Below are positions 11,661-23,870 of a DNA stretch of 64,000 bases, in pieces; the first letter of the stretch is position 1, and each line of letters begins with the position of its first letter. Source of the DNA: Sipunculus nudus (Eukaryota; Annelida; Sipuncula; Golfingiida; Sipunculidae). The stretch spans positions 9,714,741 through 9,778,740 of the forward strand of contig CM049318.1 of NCBI GenBank assembly GCA_026874595.1. Direction: 5' to 3'. The notes beneath the pieces were generated by a model, which searched no databases, had not been told where the DNA came from, and saw only the letters and a program-made list of their open reading frames with translations. Both the position numbers and the translations under genes were made by a program.

Positions 11661-14015
11661 CAGCATGGGCTGAATTCAAATGGACCTGAGAATCATTCAT
11701 AGAGAGGATAACTGGATGCTGAATATCTACAATACGACATTTAATCATTTGGTTGGTTTTTTTTTCGTAAAATGAAACATTTTAATGTAAAAATTTGATT
11801 CAATCAGATATTGAGTTATATTTTACAAACAAGAAATGGCAAACCATTCGCGTTTTATTGGAATATTTAAAAAAAACTAAACCATATCAGGCTTTACAGC
11901 CACACCTAAAGCCTGCTTCACTAGCGAGTGTACATTTAAATTTGGCGAATATTATTTCTAACCTAAATATGATCATACAGAGCTTGACAGTGGATGTGGA
12001 TGACGAGAGTAAAGATCTAGCATAAGATGAAACACCTGACATTAAACGCCAACTATATTCTACAACCTTCTGGTACTTCACGCTATGATATGACGCCTCT
12101 CATTGGTTGTCTGGCTCACGTGATAGTTATATCTTTTATTAAAGATTTATGACACCAAAGAATCAATTATCAGCTTTTATATGTAGTTCTTTGTGGATGA
12201 ACAATGATCTTGACCTCCAGCAGTAAGATTGACAATTCGTACAAAAATGGCTGTTTTCTCATACATATAGATTTTTATTTTTTTGCATTGCTTAAATGGT
12301 TTCAAGATATGATTGATTCCAATCTTTTAAAATATCCTACATCTTCTGAACCAACCAAATCGCTGTTACAGATTTTTTTTAACGTTCTGGAATCATATCA
12401 TGTCAGTCAATGATTAATATACACTCCTACTGATCGGAAAATGTTTAGTCCAAACAAACGATGATCCCATGTTTGACGTGCAAAATAGGTCACATTCGTT
12501 TTTTGTTTTTTTTTTCATAACAACATTTCTGACAAAATATAAAGTTAAAATTGTTATTCCATAACGTTTTTATAAACCCAGGTTTAATAGGGTGTTGACA
12601 ATGAAATATTAGAAAATTATCCACAACTACATAAACATGCATCACGCACAGTAAATGTGTTTTCCTTGGCACTATGGTTAATGACTGTTTTCATTTTACG
12701 CATTTTGCGCTGAATTGCTCACTCAGGATTACAGATAATTCGATAAAAACCTGTTGTAAGCTAAACTTTGAAGCAGCAGGAGTCAGACCGATGCCTAAGA
12801 TCTCCTGTCATATTTCTTTCCAAAGAAGGTTAGAACATGGAACGTTCTCCTTTCTCCTGCTGTTATCTTGGTTTTACGAGTTAGTTACGCTAGTGATTAA
12901 TCCGCTGCGACTCGCGTGGATTTAAAACCTTATCTCTTTGAAGAGTAAGTTCAAGGTCCTGTTCCAATGTTCATGCTGGAAACAATAATACATGTACCGT
13001 AAATCCCACTGATGGCAAAACCTTTCGGACCACTTGATGTAGTTTTGTCACTAAAGCGACATAATTAAATATTTTTCAAGTGGTGACATATGATCGGCCA
13101 TGAACGAAAGATGCTGATTATAAAAACTGGGAGGTTATTTTACTTGTGTGATCGTCAGGCGGAAACTATTTTGAAATTTCATTCTGTATTTATACTTTGT
13201 TCCTCTCTTATTATCATGTTACCATTCTTTCTAAAGTCTCAGAGGATTTCACTATTCTCAAAAGTACACTTTGCAAATTTTACTGCCAGTTTTTGCAGGG
13301 CACGGGTTAAATGAAGCATTTGTATTATTATTTTTGTTCGACACTGATTGCGAGATATTGGCGCAAAATAAAGAATCCTTCCTTATATGTTGTAACAGTT
13401 TACACAATTACTCCATTAATTAAATGATATTTAAATTTGTTCTTTTTCATATTCAAATTCTATAAATTACAAGAATTACCTGGAAATTCGAACGTAAAAA
13501 CTTAATCAATACAAATCAGATTTAAAAAAAGTCAATAGAAATCACTGATAAATAAGTAATAATGAATTAGTATACCTGATTATACCTGATTACTCCAGAA
13601 TTAACATTTTTTTTAAATATTGTTTTTATTGTATTCTATTATACTCCGTCATTGATTTTTCCATAATAATCATTTACACACATGAATGCATTGTACCTTC
13701 CACTCATAACACTTTCTTTTCATGTACGACTGTAAGATTTATATTATATTCTCATGTAAAACAAAGTTCCGTCATACCTGAAACCAGTCTTAGTTTTTAA
13801 TGTCTACATCTTAAGAAATATCCTACGCCCCAGATCTTTAAAGTAAACAACGTTAGGAGTAAACAATTACTGAAATGCTAGAATATGCCGTAAAAATACA
13901 TGTAAACACTTTCATCATTACATTATTATAATAAAATTTCATGTACAAACATAAATTTATATATATTAATATATATGTATAAATGTATGTGTGTGAATGA
14001 ATTGTAAACACTTAC
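11661..14015. other. No gene recognised; probable intron of the 14.0 kb exon's gene
   Basis: If the signal-peptide exon at 14016-14082 is real, this AT-rich region is the start of its first intron. No phase-1 exon was identified. Confidence 0.35.
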
Positions 14016-14082
14016 CTGATAAAAGAAACCACTGTATTATCCAAATAAAAAAGCGAGCCGGCGTAACATTAAAGAAATTCAT
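14016..14082 (-). CDS. First coding exon of a secreted or membrane protein (partial gene)
   Basis: On the minus strand, ATG at 14082 in a good context (A at -3) opens 22 codons reading MNFFNVTPARFFIWIIQWFL followed by LS. The exon then ends TCAG|gtaagt, a near-perfect donor, in phase 1. The peptide has a short polar start and a strongly hydrophobic core, like a signal peptide. A phase-1 intron right after a signal peptide is a common arrangement and matches exon 1 of the neighbouring receptor gene. The region behind it is CpG-richer with four CCAAT boxes. I could not find a matching phase-1 exon between 1 and 14015, so the rest of the gene probably lies beyond the left edge of the window. The product is not identified, and a chance ORF next to a donor-like site remains possible. 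Confidence 0.45.
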
Positions 14083-14229
14083 GTTTTCTGCGGCTGTATG
14101 AGGCTCCTTCCCTTCTATCTGTGAGGTATGTAACACTTTCCCGCTAACTCCAGTAAAACCTTCAAGCTTAGTGGACGGCTCAACACAGACAGAACAAGTG
14201 CCTGTTAGTGGAACTTCCACAGGAAGTTA

Positions 14230-14660
14230 GCGTAAAATACGTAGTACATCCATCACAAGAGCTATAAGTAACCAGTATCGGTATTGACAATAATCACTGA
14301 CCCAACGGCCACGCGCTGACACCTTCCCGCCATTCACCGCGCGTGCAGCCAATTTGGCTTTACTCTGCAATTTGTCATGTCCTCGTTTTACACACGGGTT
14401 GAATCAATTGGCTCGGAGAAGAATGTTTCGGCTGGCCGCCAGTGATTGTAGCCAGCTTACAGACGCGCTCATGAAAACCTAATCGACCATCAGTCAGCCT
14501 GACTTGACGAACCTTCACTATTTCACTTACGTTGAAACTCAAGCTTTCATTGGCTGCTGGAGGAGGTGTGACGAATGTAAATCAACCAATCAGCACATCT
14601 CCTGGCCTCTGGCCCGGGTCAGCTGTAAATCGTCATCCGCTCACCTGTGTCTTGTTAGAG
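14230..14660 (-). promoter_or_regulatory. CCAAT-rich putative promoter of the 14.0 kb exon
   Basis: This is a GC- and CpG-richer stretch in an AT-rich region. It has CCAAT/ATTGG cores at 14349-14353, 14407-14411, 14549-14553 and 14586-14590. It sits 150-580 bp upstream of the signal-peptide exon on the minus strand. The promoter role is inferred from composition and position only. Confidence 0.35.
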
Positions 14661-16799
14661 TGTAACTGGACGGTGATGGCTTGTTCCCCTGGACAAAGCT
14701 TGGAGCTACTCAAACTGTGCTAAGTATGCCAATCCGCCAGCCTTGCCAGAGGCCAAATCCATTCCGTCAAGCCTCCCCAGCTACCAGAAGCTAGTCTCCG
14801 GGCTGTTACACAGCTGTGATGATCATTCATGCGCATGCGTTCTTCATACATGAATTTGTTTCTGCCTCAAAAGTTTGACAAACCTATCAGTCTTTCCAGA
14901 GGGCATTTCTGATACGCTTTTAATGAACTCGCGTTCGTGCTCGTTTAAGCGCATGCGTTCCAAAACCAAAATATTGACTTCCGCCCAGCCGTTCTGTAAA
15001 TCATATATATCCCCCAGATGCTGTCTCTGATACAAGTTTAAGTAATTTGAAAAGTGTATCATTGTTTTTTTTATTCTTATATGGTTCAACTTATCAAATT
15101 TTATTTTATCATTAATTTACCATGCACTTTAGTTTTATTATAATAAATTTTACGTTTAGTTAAAGAATGAATAGCTCCTCTTTTTGTATATTTGATAATT
15201 ATTGATTATCGATTTAGGAAAGCAACATAATATAAGCTTTGTAACGCTGTTCACAAATAGCATGAATAAGCATGATACAAATACAGCAAATCAGGTATGT
15301 CCCCTTATTAAAAGTGTATTAATTTTTTTTACCAAAGATGTAGACAGTAGATTGGCATGCCTAGAAATTAATGCATAAATGTAATATACAAAAACATGTG
15401 ATATATATTTATATATAGTACTGTCTTTGTAAGCATTTGCTCCATGTCCATCTGACCCCATACCTACCCCACTATTGTCCCTTCACTGCGAGATCTCGCG
15501 TGATAATACACGTGTCCGATGGCATTGTTACTGTATAGCCATTAGACTTAACATATTCATGATTATGTTTACACAGATAGGAGGGGCCGTGTCTACAAGC
15601 ACTTGTTTGTATATATCTATTGGTCTTTCTGAGGGTTCAACAGTATCCGGCGTTTCCATTTGTGTACCATCGTGATCCAACAATATATGATCGTGGATTT
15701 GTTTCATAGTTACCCGTAACTGTGTGTAGCCTGTCTCTGTGTTATAAATATTGAAACTTTGTATAGTTAAGGACACTTGTATCGGAAAATCTGCAGAAGG
15801 CGGACCTCACCATCTATATCGGTCTTTATGGCAGCAATGTAATGTTTGGCTTATTATAATTCCCTTACCGCATTGAGGTATATTTAGGATTACTTCTATT
15901 TAGTGCTTGTATAAGGAACAGTACTTTATTTTAACCTAGCACCTTTACATAGAAAGGCAACAAAAAATATCATCCAGTATAATTTTATAACAAATATTGA
16001 TTAATAGATTTATAAAAGATATGAATGAGAGAAGTAGGATAAATATATGTAAATGAAAAACGTGATCGAATGCCAAGGAATGTCTTTACACAATAACACA
16101 AGCGCAGTAAAGGAGAGAGAGAGAGAGAGTCGCGACCAAAAATCAAAACGTTTCATCTTTGCACATTTTGCTCATTCATCACTATTTCAAAAGCTTTTAT
16201 ACTTATAATTCCTTTTTCTCTGATTTTCCCTGATTCAATGACAACTGATAGATGGTTTCCATAGCGACGATTTAACCAGTTAGGTTATACCCTGGTTCAC
16301 GGGACACTGGCGTCCCCAGAAACACGGGAGGTTTCCTATGATGTCCCGCGATGAAGGAATGTAGCATCTGTGTCTGTAACCGTATCACAGGATGTCGGAA
16401 TCTGCAGGCAGGCGACGATAACTGTACCGAGGCCCAGTTATAAATAGATCCAGTTGCTGTAAGAATGGAATGACGTAACGGACACATGCCACCCTTGGAC
16501 ACAGATCCCCTCCCAACAACATATTTTTGATAGTCGGGGGGTGGGCGGGGCGCAGTTTCCCGATAAAGATGCGGTTGTGATTTCAAACTACAGATATTGC
16601 GTTATTTTAATTTAAACTTCAAGTTTGATATAAAGAACAAATTCACAAATTTATAGAGGAGAATCATAGTACTTGTTATTACATAATTAAACCAAATTAT
16701 TTTTCTTTGGTCTCTCGAGATTACCAGAACTTATATTTTCTTTGTTGGTTGAATTCTCAAAATAGTAAAAATACTGTTTAATATGTATCTGTCAATTTA

Positions 16800-16985
16800 A
16801 AAGCTCGGTTCGCTCCTCTGGTGACTAAGGATAAATGCCCGGCTTGGCTATGAAAGTGGATTGAAGTGACCCCTTCCAAGGTAGGTTTTTATCTCCGGTT
16901 TCCTCCACTACCTAATGCTACCAGCGGAGTCATGGAGAGTGCCTTGATTAGTTAAAATAACTAATTCTATAATGTATGGAATATA
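16800..16985 (+). mobile_element. Possible SINE relic
   Basis: The segment CTCCGGTTTCCTCCACTACC followed by TAATGCTACC resembles the conserved 3' domain of mollusc SINEs (a GGTTTCCTCC-type core). The 5' part is too diverged to show A and B boxes. Low confidence. Confidence 0.3.
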
Positions 16986-18613
16986 AACAAGGTTTATAAT
17001 TAAATAAATATTATTTTTAATCTTAATCTTTTTTTATTTCTCCTTGGAGATACTTATTGGCAAGTTCCTAAAAGAGCCCGATCTTCAAATCAGTTAAAAG
17101 TATGACCGGAAGGTTCATCTTGTTGGCTTCAAGTCAGAATCAACCCTGCTATCTGCAGAAATTAAGGTAGCACTGCATTTTATTTAAATATTGCATTTAA
17201 ATCTCACAATACACAACTTGCTGATATTTTCTTTTAATTAAAATATAGCTAAAAGGCTGTCACGTGGTGTACTAATATTTGATGACCCTGTGTTAAGAAA
17301 GACCTCATTTCTGTAAACACCTCAGAAGACAACTGGTGGGTTTTAAAATGTTGTTTTTAGATGTGGTTAGTACAGTATAGAATAAGAGCATCATGCTTGA
17401 AGAATCAATACAGCTTGCCTACATTTTCTTCGAATATTTACTCAGATTTGAACTTTACATGATTACCAAGTTACATTTGATATCTAACGTGCTCTAAAAA
17501 TGATAAATTCACTACATAATTGTAAAAATGTATTAATTCATTTCTATTAATTAAATGTATGGCAGCAATTTTCGACAGATGTATTACGATGCATCAATTT
17601 AACTAGAGTTAAACTTAACAATGGTTCTTAAATTAACCTTCATAGTTCTACAGTTCAAATTACAATAATTGAATCTTCAGTCTAACAGTTTTCATTTGTT
17701 CGTGCTAATTGGCGAATGATCAAGAAACAGCCGGTTAAGGTTGACCATTAAAAACTTTAAGCAATATTAATTCTACAAACAGAATCATAATGTGACGTTA
17801 TTGATATTCCCCTTGGCATTATCTGTCGTGTTTGATACGTTCCGGCATCTGATATTAAGGGAAGTAATCGACCACTTCTGCTTATGAGTGAAGGCAATAA
17901 TATTAAATAGGCCAGCATATACTAAAATGAGGGGGATAGGATACCGGCGGAGGTTCTGTATAGGAAAGGTATTTGCTGGGGCACTAGCTGAAAAGGTTTC
18001 AGAGAGCAAAGGACGTGGTATTGGAGAATCGGGGTATCATTTTCACTGGTTACAAGGTCAAAGGTCACAGCTGGACCACAATACATGACGGCTTGTAGTT
18101 ACTGTAGTTACAGTACAGTCCCCAGGTCAACTGGACATTATTTGTCGGAGAGGATTTTTATACCTGGGAGGGGCAGATCGACCTTAATTAATGACCATCG
18201 TTTAAAGAAGTTGCAAAAGGTTATGTAATCGGCCTGGTTTGTTTGTGTCCATGTCATATTTTCTAAATCTCAGAGTGAATTTTAAAGAAATATTGTGAAG
18301 GGATAGGTGGAAGAAACAATGATATAATTTTGGGACCGATCAGTCCGATTGAAATGCGGGTATGGAGACGTATCCATCTACATTCGCTCTTTTTTTGTCT
18401 TTTTTTTTTTTTTTTCTTGATCCGCCCCGAAATTTTGTTTTTTCCTCTCTCTATGACCCAATCTGCCAAAAAAAAATATCGAAACCAACAGAAATCATTT
18501 TTGAGATATCCTGCTCAAAAGGAAAGTACCTTTAACGAGCTTGGGCTTTAGTAACTACCCGATGTGATCTCGTCATCTTGACGTTGGTGTCATGTAGTTG
18601 GATGCGGTGTTAA

Positions 18614-18658
18614 TGACGTCACAATAACGTCTCAAGTTCATGACAAGCCGCCATTTTG
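18614..18658. promoter_or_regulatory. CRE and YY1-type sites close together
   Basis: TGACGTCA (18614-18621) is a perfect CRE. GCCGCCATTTTG (18647-18658) is a YY1-type site. They lie 25 bp apart in a locally GC-richer patch (18590-18750). No gene start was found next to them. Confidence 0.3.
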
Positions 18659-21227
18659 TGGCTGGGACGACCTAGGTCGTGTCTTGTCCTTTGCCCCCTC
18701 CATCTTCTTTCTTGACTTTACCTTGCTGTTCGTTGGCTAGGCTGCTGTCCGGATGACTGGTGACTTTAACTGTAATTCCCAAAGTTCCCGATTCGAAAAA
18801 GCTTATTGGGTGGCGTTCTCAGACAGGCAGGGCTTGCACAAAACAATAAACACTGTATCTTTAATAGGTTTTCACTACACGAAATCTCTTAACGTTCTTA
18901 ATGGCTTTGTGAAAAGATGGGCAATAGTCAAATGTTTAAAATCAGTTCATCTCGACTATACTTAATATTTGCAATAACTTTTGGTGAATTTATGTGTAAT
19001 GGTGGGATATGGGATAATTAAATTTGAGGTGGGTCTAGTTCCGGGTACGGATGTTTGGCGGAGGTATGTTCCGTGTAAGTGCTTTTTCTTTAGATAAGTA
19101 AAGTCATTTTCATAAATATAGAATTCACTTAGAGATATACCTACATACATTTTCAGGATCCTGTCCGTACCTCTATTTAAAAGATGACAAGTTTGCCATG
19201 CGTAATAAACGGGGAAAATTCTCGACTTGTGTTCATTATAAGGGTACCCGATAATGTCCATGAATAATGGACTCGGAGGTTTATGTGTATATTGCAGGCC
19301 TCACTGTATAGTTTCTAAAATGAATGAATATTGGTATTCTTTTTTAATAATGTACTTAACTAATGTGCCGTGAAGTAAAAATTGTGTGTAATAACAGATA
19401 CAGTTACATTCTGCATGAAAGAGATCCTCGCGTATTACAGCGAAACCTGTCGGCAAGTTTGTGACTTATTCACACTCTCTATGTGGAGGCCCTTGTGAAT
19501 TCCAACAGGGTTTGTATGCACATGTGAAATAAGATATACATTTTTTTAATGTTGTTACACCGTTTCTTGTTATGGTTAAAAGTCCACCTTCACAAAGATA
19601 TACAAATGATTTTTTTATCCGCTTACGTTTTCTTCATTTTAGGTGGTTCTTTTTTGTAAGTATATATCTATAAGCGCCGGTGTTTAATGTGTAGTCCTTT
19701 ATGTCCATTAAACTCTATTAATATGTCCTCACAAAGGACAGTCAAAGTCTACTCGGCGTTTGTTCTAGACGCGTGTCGCTTCAGCAGACGACAGCTAATA
19801 TGTAAACAAGAAAATGAGATCAGGGAACCCAGGCTTAGATCTCGCAGAGGGAAACGTGATAATTTGCTGGATGGAGTTAAATGGGAATCTCGTGGGTTTT
19901 GTGGATTAGGTTATCCAGGGTGTCGGGGTGCTCACATATTACGAGCGGCCTCATCTGTTAGCCCGGAGGGAGGCGATGTGTAATAAGGAGTGACAACGCG
20001 ATTTGCATGCCGGGAAATCTCACACGCCATGTCCTGCTTTGGTTACAATGGCATGTAGTGTCGACGAATTATCGCATATGAAGGCATTACCTGTGCTATG
20101 TATGTATACGCCAAACTAACATTAAAGTCCCATGTTCACGTTTGTCTAAAGTATATATTTTTATTCTTCTTTTATTTTTGTAAGTGATGAGTATATTCTA
20201 CCCGTGGGCACTGTTCAATCACCATCCGAAAAAAATAATACAGTTATTCTATAATCCCAAACAACAACCTGGGAGTCTGAACATCTGAGCGATTTAATTT
20301 CAACACCACCTCAACACTTACAGAAAGTGAAACGCATTATATAATAAGTTTGATTCGTTTAAAATGAATAAAAAAAATGGACAAATATATCAATTAAACA
20401 TTAATTATTTAAATGAGAATCTAGAAATATTTGAAAGTGTTACTTATAAATGTTATTCATGGCATGACTGATTATTAGTACTTTTGAACAACTGTATTAT
20501 TAATATTGTTACAACATGCTGTTGTTAAAGATAGGTGACGTGAAAATTAGACGACAATAGGTAGAGCAGAATAGTGTAGCAGTACAGATGTGTTCGATTT
20601 ATTTTTTGCTTTTCAAATAAATGAATTGATTAAGGTGGCGACTCACTGTAGGCTATACAAGTAAAATGAGGCGGTCGTGAGGAATGTCTCAGCTATATGT
20701 GGATTGTGAACTAATATTTATAGCATTACTAACTAAAATACATGTACAGAGCAGCCATGAGTGAAGTAAAGCAGTTTTGTAGCAAAACTGTACATTAACT
20801 ATACGAATATCTAATTTATCAGACCTATTAACAAAGTGAAAGACCCAGTCTGAAAAACGTCGCTGACCAAGAAATGATTTTGTCTCGAACTTTGTGCGAT
20901 GACCTGCAGAGGGCGTTTAATTTCAGTTTCATGTTACCCGATATCGGGCTAGTCTGTATACATATGGTTGCTTTCTGGTAGAATGACCTCTGCCAGTTTG
21001 TTCCCTCATGGTCCCGTCTGTTTTATCATCATTATAGACTGGCCTCTGCCAGTTTGAATGTTTCATTGCTCCTTTCTGTTTGCGCAGGTTGGTGTCTATT
21101 TGCATGATTGTTTGCAAATTATTAAGGCAACCTCGCCCTGTTTGTATGTTTTGTGGTACCCTGAGCCCTTACCTGGTCTTACTTCTAGAAGTACCCCGGC
21201 CTCTGAAGGTTCTTAGGTTTTTTGTTA

Positions 21228-23870
21228 CGCTTGGTCCCTGCCTCTTGGACGCCTCATATTACCCCGGGTCCTCCCTGTTGGACGCCCCATGTTACCCCGG
21301 GCCCTCCCTGTTGTACGCCTCATGTAACCCCGGGCCCTCCCTGTTGTACGCCCCATGTTACCCCGGGCCCTCCCTGTTGTACGCCTCATGTAACCCCGGG
21401 CCCTCCCTGTTGTACGCCTCATGTTACCCCGGGCCCTCCCTGTTGTACGCCTCATGTAACCCTGGGCCCTGCCTGCTGGGCGCCTAATGTTACCCTGGGC
21501 CCTCCCTGTTGTACGCCTCATGTAATCCTAGGCCCCGCCTGCTGGGCGCCCAATGTTACCCTGGGCCCTGCCTGTTGTACGCCTCATGTAGCCCTGGGCC
21601 CCGCCTGCTGGGCGCCTAATGTTACCCCGGGCCCTCCCTGTTGTACGCCTCATGTAACCCTGGGCCCTACCTGCTGGGCGCCTAATGTTACCCTGGGCCC
21701 TCCCTGTTGTACGCCTCATGTAACCCTGGGCCCCGCCTACTGGGCGCCTAATGTTACCCTGGGCCCTCCCTGTTGTACGCCTCATGTAACCCTGGGCCCC
21801 GCCTGCTGGGCGCCTAATGTTACCCTGGGCCCTCCCTGTTGTACCCCTCATGTAACCCTGGGCCCCGCCTGCTGGGCGCCTAATGTTACCCTGGGCCCTC
21901 CCTGTTGTACGCCTCATGTAACCCTGGGCCCCGCCTGCTGGGCGCCTAATGTTACCCTGGGCCCTCCCTGTTGTACGCCTCATGTAACCCTGGGCCCCGC
22001 CTGCTGGGCGCCTAATGTTACCCTGGGCCCTCCCTGTTGTACGCCTCACGTAACCCTGGGCCCCGCCTGCTGGGCGCCTAATGTTACCCCGGGCCCTCCC
22101 TGTTGTACGCCTCGATCATGTAACCCTGGGCCCCGCCTGCTGGGCGCCTAATGTTACCCTGGGCCCTCCCTGTTGTACGCCTCATGTAACCCTGGGCCCC
22201 GCCTGCTGGGCGCCTAATGTTACCCTGGGCCCTCCCTGTTGTACGCCTCATGTAACCCTGGGCCCCGCCTGCTGGGCGCCTAATGTTACCCTGGGCCCTC
22301 CCTGTTGTACGCCTCACGTAACCCTGGGCCCCGCCTGCTGGGCGCCTAATGTTACCCCGGGCCCTCCCTGTTGTACGCCTCGATCATGTAACCCTGGGCC
22401 CCGCCTGCTGGGCGCCTAATGTTACCCCGGGCCCTCCCTGTTGTACGCCTCGATCATGTAACCCTGGGCCCCGCCTGCTGGGCGCCTAATGTTACCCCGG
22501 GCCCTCCCTGTTGTACGCCTCATGTAACCTTGGGCCCCGCCTGCTGGGCGCCTAATGTTACCCCGGGCCCTCCCTGTTGTACGCCTCGATCATGTAACCC
22601 TAGGCCCCGCCTGCTGGGCCCCTAATGTTACCCTGGGCCCTCCCTGTTGTACGCCTCATGTAACCCTGGGCCCCGTCTGCTGGGCGCCTAATGTTACCCT
22701 GGGCCCTCCCTGTTGTACGCCTCATGTAACCCTGGGCCCCGCCTGCTGGGCGCCTAATGTTACCCTGGGCCCTCCCTGTTGTACGCCTCATGTAACCCTG
22801 GGCCCCGCCTGCTGGGCGCCTAATGTTACCCCGGGCCCTCCCTGTTGTACGCCTCGATCATGTAACCCTGGGCTCCGCCTGCTGGGCGCCTAATGTTACC
22901 CTGGGCCCTCCCTGTTGGACGCCTCGATCATGTAACCCTGGGCCCCGCCTGCTGGGCGCCTAATGTTACCCGGGCCCTCCCTGTTGTACGCCTCATGTAA
23001 CCCTGGGCCCCGCCTGCTGGGCGCCTAATGTTACCCTGGGCCCTCCCTGTTGTACGCCTCATGTAACCCTGGGCCCCGCCTGCTGGGCGCCTAATGTTAC
23101 CCTGGGCCCTCCCTGTTGTACGCCTCATGTAATCCTGGGCCCCGCCTGCTGGGCGCCTAATGTTACCCCGGGCCCTCCCTGTTGTACGCCTCGATCATGT
23201 AACCCTGGGCCCCGCCTGCAGGGCGCCTAATGTTACCCTGGGCCCTCCCTGTTGAACGCCTCGATCATGTTACCCTGGGCCCCGCCTGCTGGGCGCCTAA
23301 TGTTACCCCGGGCCCTCCCTGTTGTACGCCTCATGTAACCCTGGGCCCCGCCTGCTGGGCGCCTAATGTTACCCCGGGCCCTCCCTGTTGTACGCCTCAT
23401 GTAACCCTGGGCCCCGCCTGCTGGGCGCCTAATGTTACCCCGGGCCCTCCCTGTTGGACGCCTCGATCATGTAACCCTGGGCCCCGCCTGCTGGGCGCCT
23501 AATGTTACCCTGGGCCCTGCCTGGACGCCTCATGTTAACCTTTATCCTTTCCTGCTGGACGTCTTCCTGATTCCCTTTTCCCCTGCATGTTCGACGCCCC
23601 ATAGTACCCTTTTATCTTGACTGTTGGACGCCTCATGTTACCCTTTTAATTATGCTGATGTACATGCCATGATGTTCTTTTCCTGCACTGTTGGACGCGT
23701 CATGGGACCCTAGGCCCTCCCTGTTGGATGCTTCATGTTACCTTGGGCCCTTCCTGTTTGATGTCTCATGTTACCTCTTTCCCCTACTTGTTGGACGCCT
23801 CATGGTACCCTTTTCCTTCTATTGGACGCCTCTTGTTGCTTTTTTCACTGCCAATTGGACAAATCATTTT
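21228..23870. repeat. 33/66-bp GC-rich minisatellite (about 70 half-units)
   Basis: Two 33-bp half-units alternate. One centres on CCCTCCCTGTTGTACGCC and the other on CCCCGCCTGCTGGGCGCC, joined by ATGTAACCCTGGG or ATGTTACCCTGGG, giving a 66-bp unit. Each half-unit holds an ApaI-like GGGCCC core. The core 21260-23520 is highly homogeneous. Both flanks decay (for example 23530-23870). Because 33 is a multiple of three, long open frames arise on both strands (plus VTLGPPCCTPH/VTLGPACWAPN; minus MRRTTGRAQGN type). These are repeat artefacts unless shown to be expressed. Confidence 0.95.
22108..23470. repeat. GATC-insertion variant units forming higher-order repeats
   Basis: Some half-units read GCCTCGATCATG instead of GCCTCATG, a 4-bp GATC insertion. 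They occur near 22112, 22381, 22451, 22587, 22855, 22925, 23191, 23261 and 23463. The spacings are about 70, 136, 202 or 268 bp, that is one 70-bp unit plus whole 66-bp units. Blocks of about 270 and 474 bp are repeated almost exactly. Confidence 0.85.

Larger units (their letters stand above)
14661..21227. other. No gene recognised
   Basis: Apart from the SINE-like relic at 16.8 kb and the CRE/YY1 patch at 18.6 kb, only short unremarkable frames are present (for example 16272-16586 minus, 19687-19983 plus). A short GA tract is at 16112-16129. Two CCTCTGCCAGTTTG motifs near 20988 and 21044 precede the minisatellite. Confidence 0.5.

Noticed and set aside
16272-16586. 104-codon minus-strand open frame
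   Set aside because: No recognisable domain, and no splice or promoter context.
21222-22151. 309-codon plus-strand open frame
   Set aside because: It is made entirely of the 33-bp minisatellite. The period divisible by three keeps it open and the other strand is open too.
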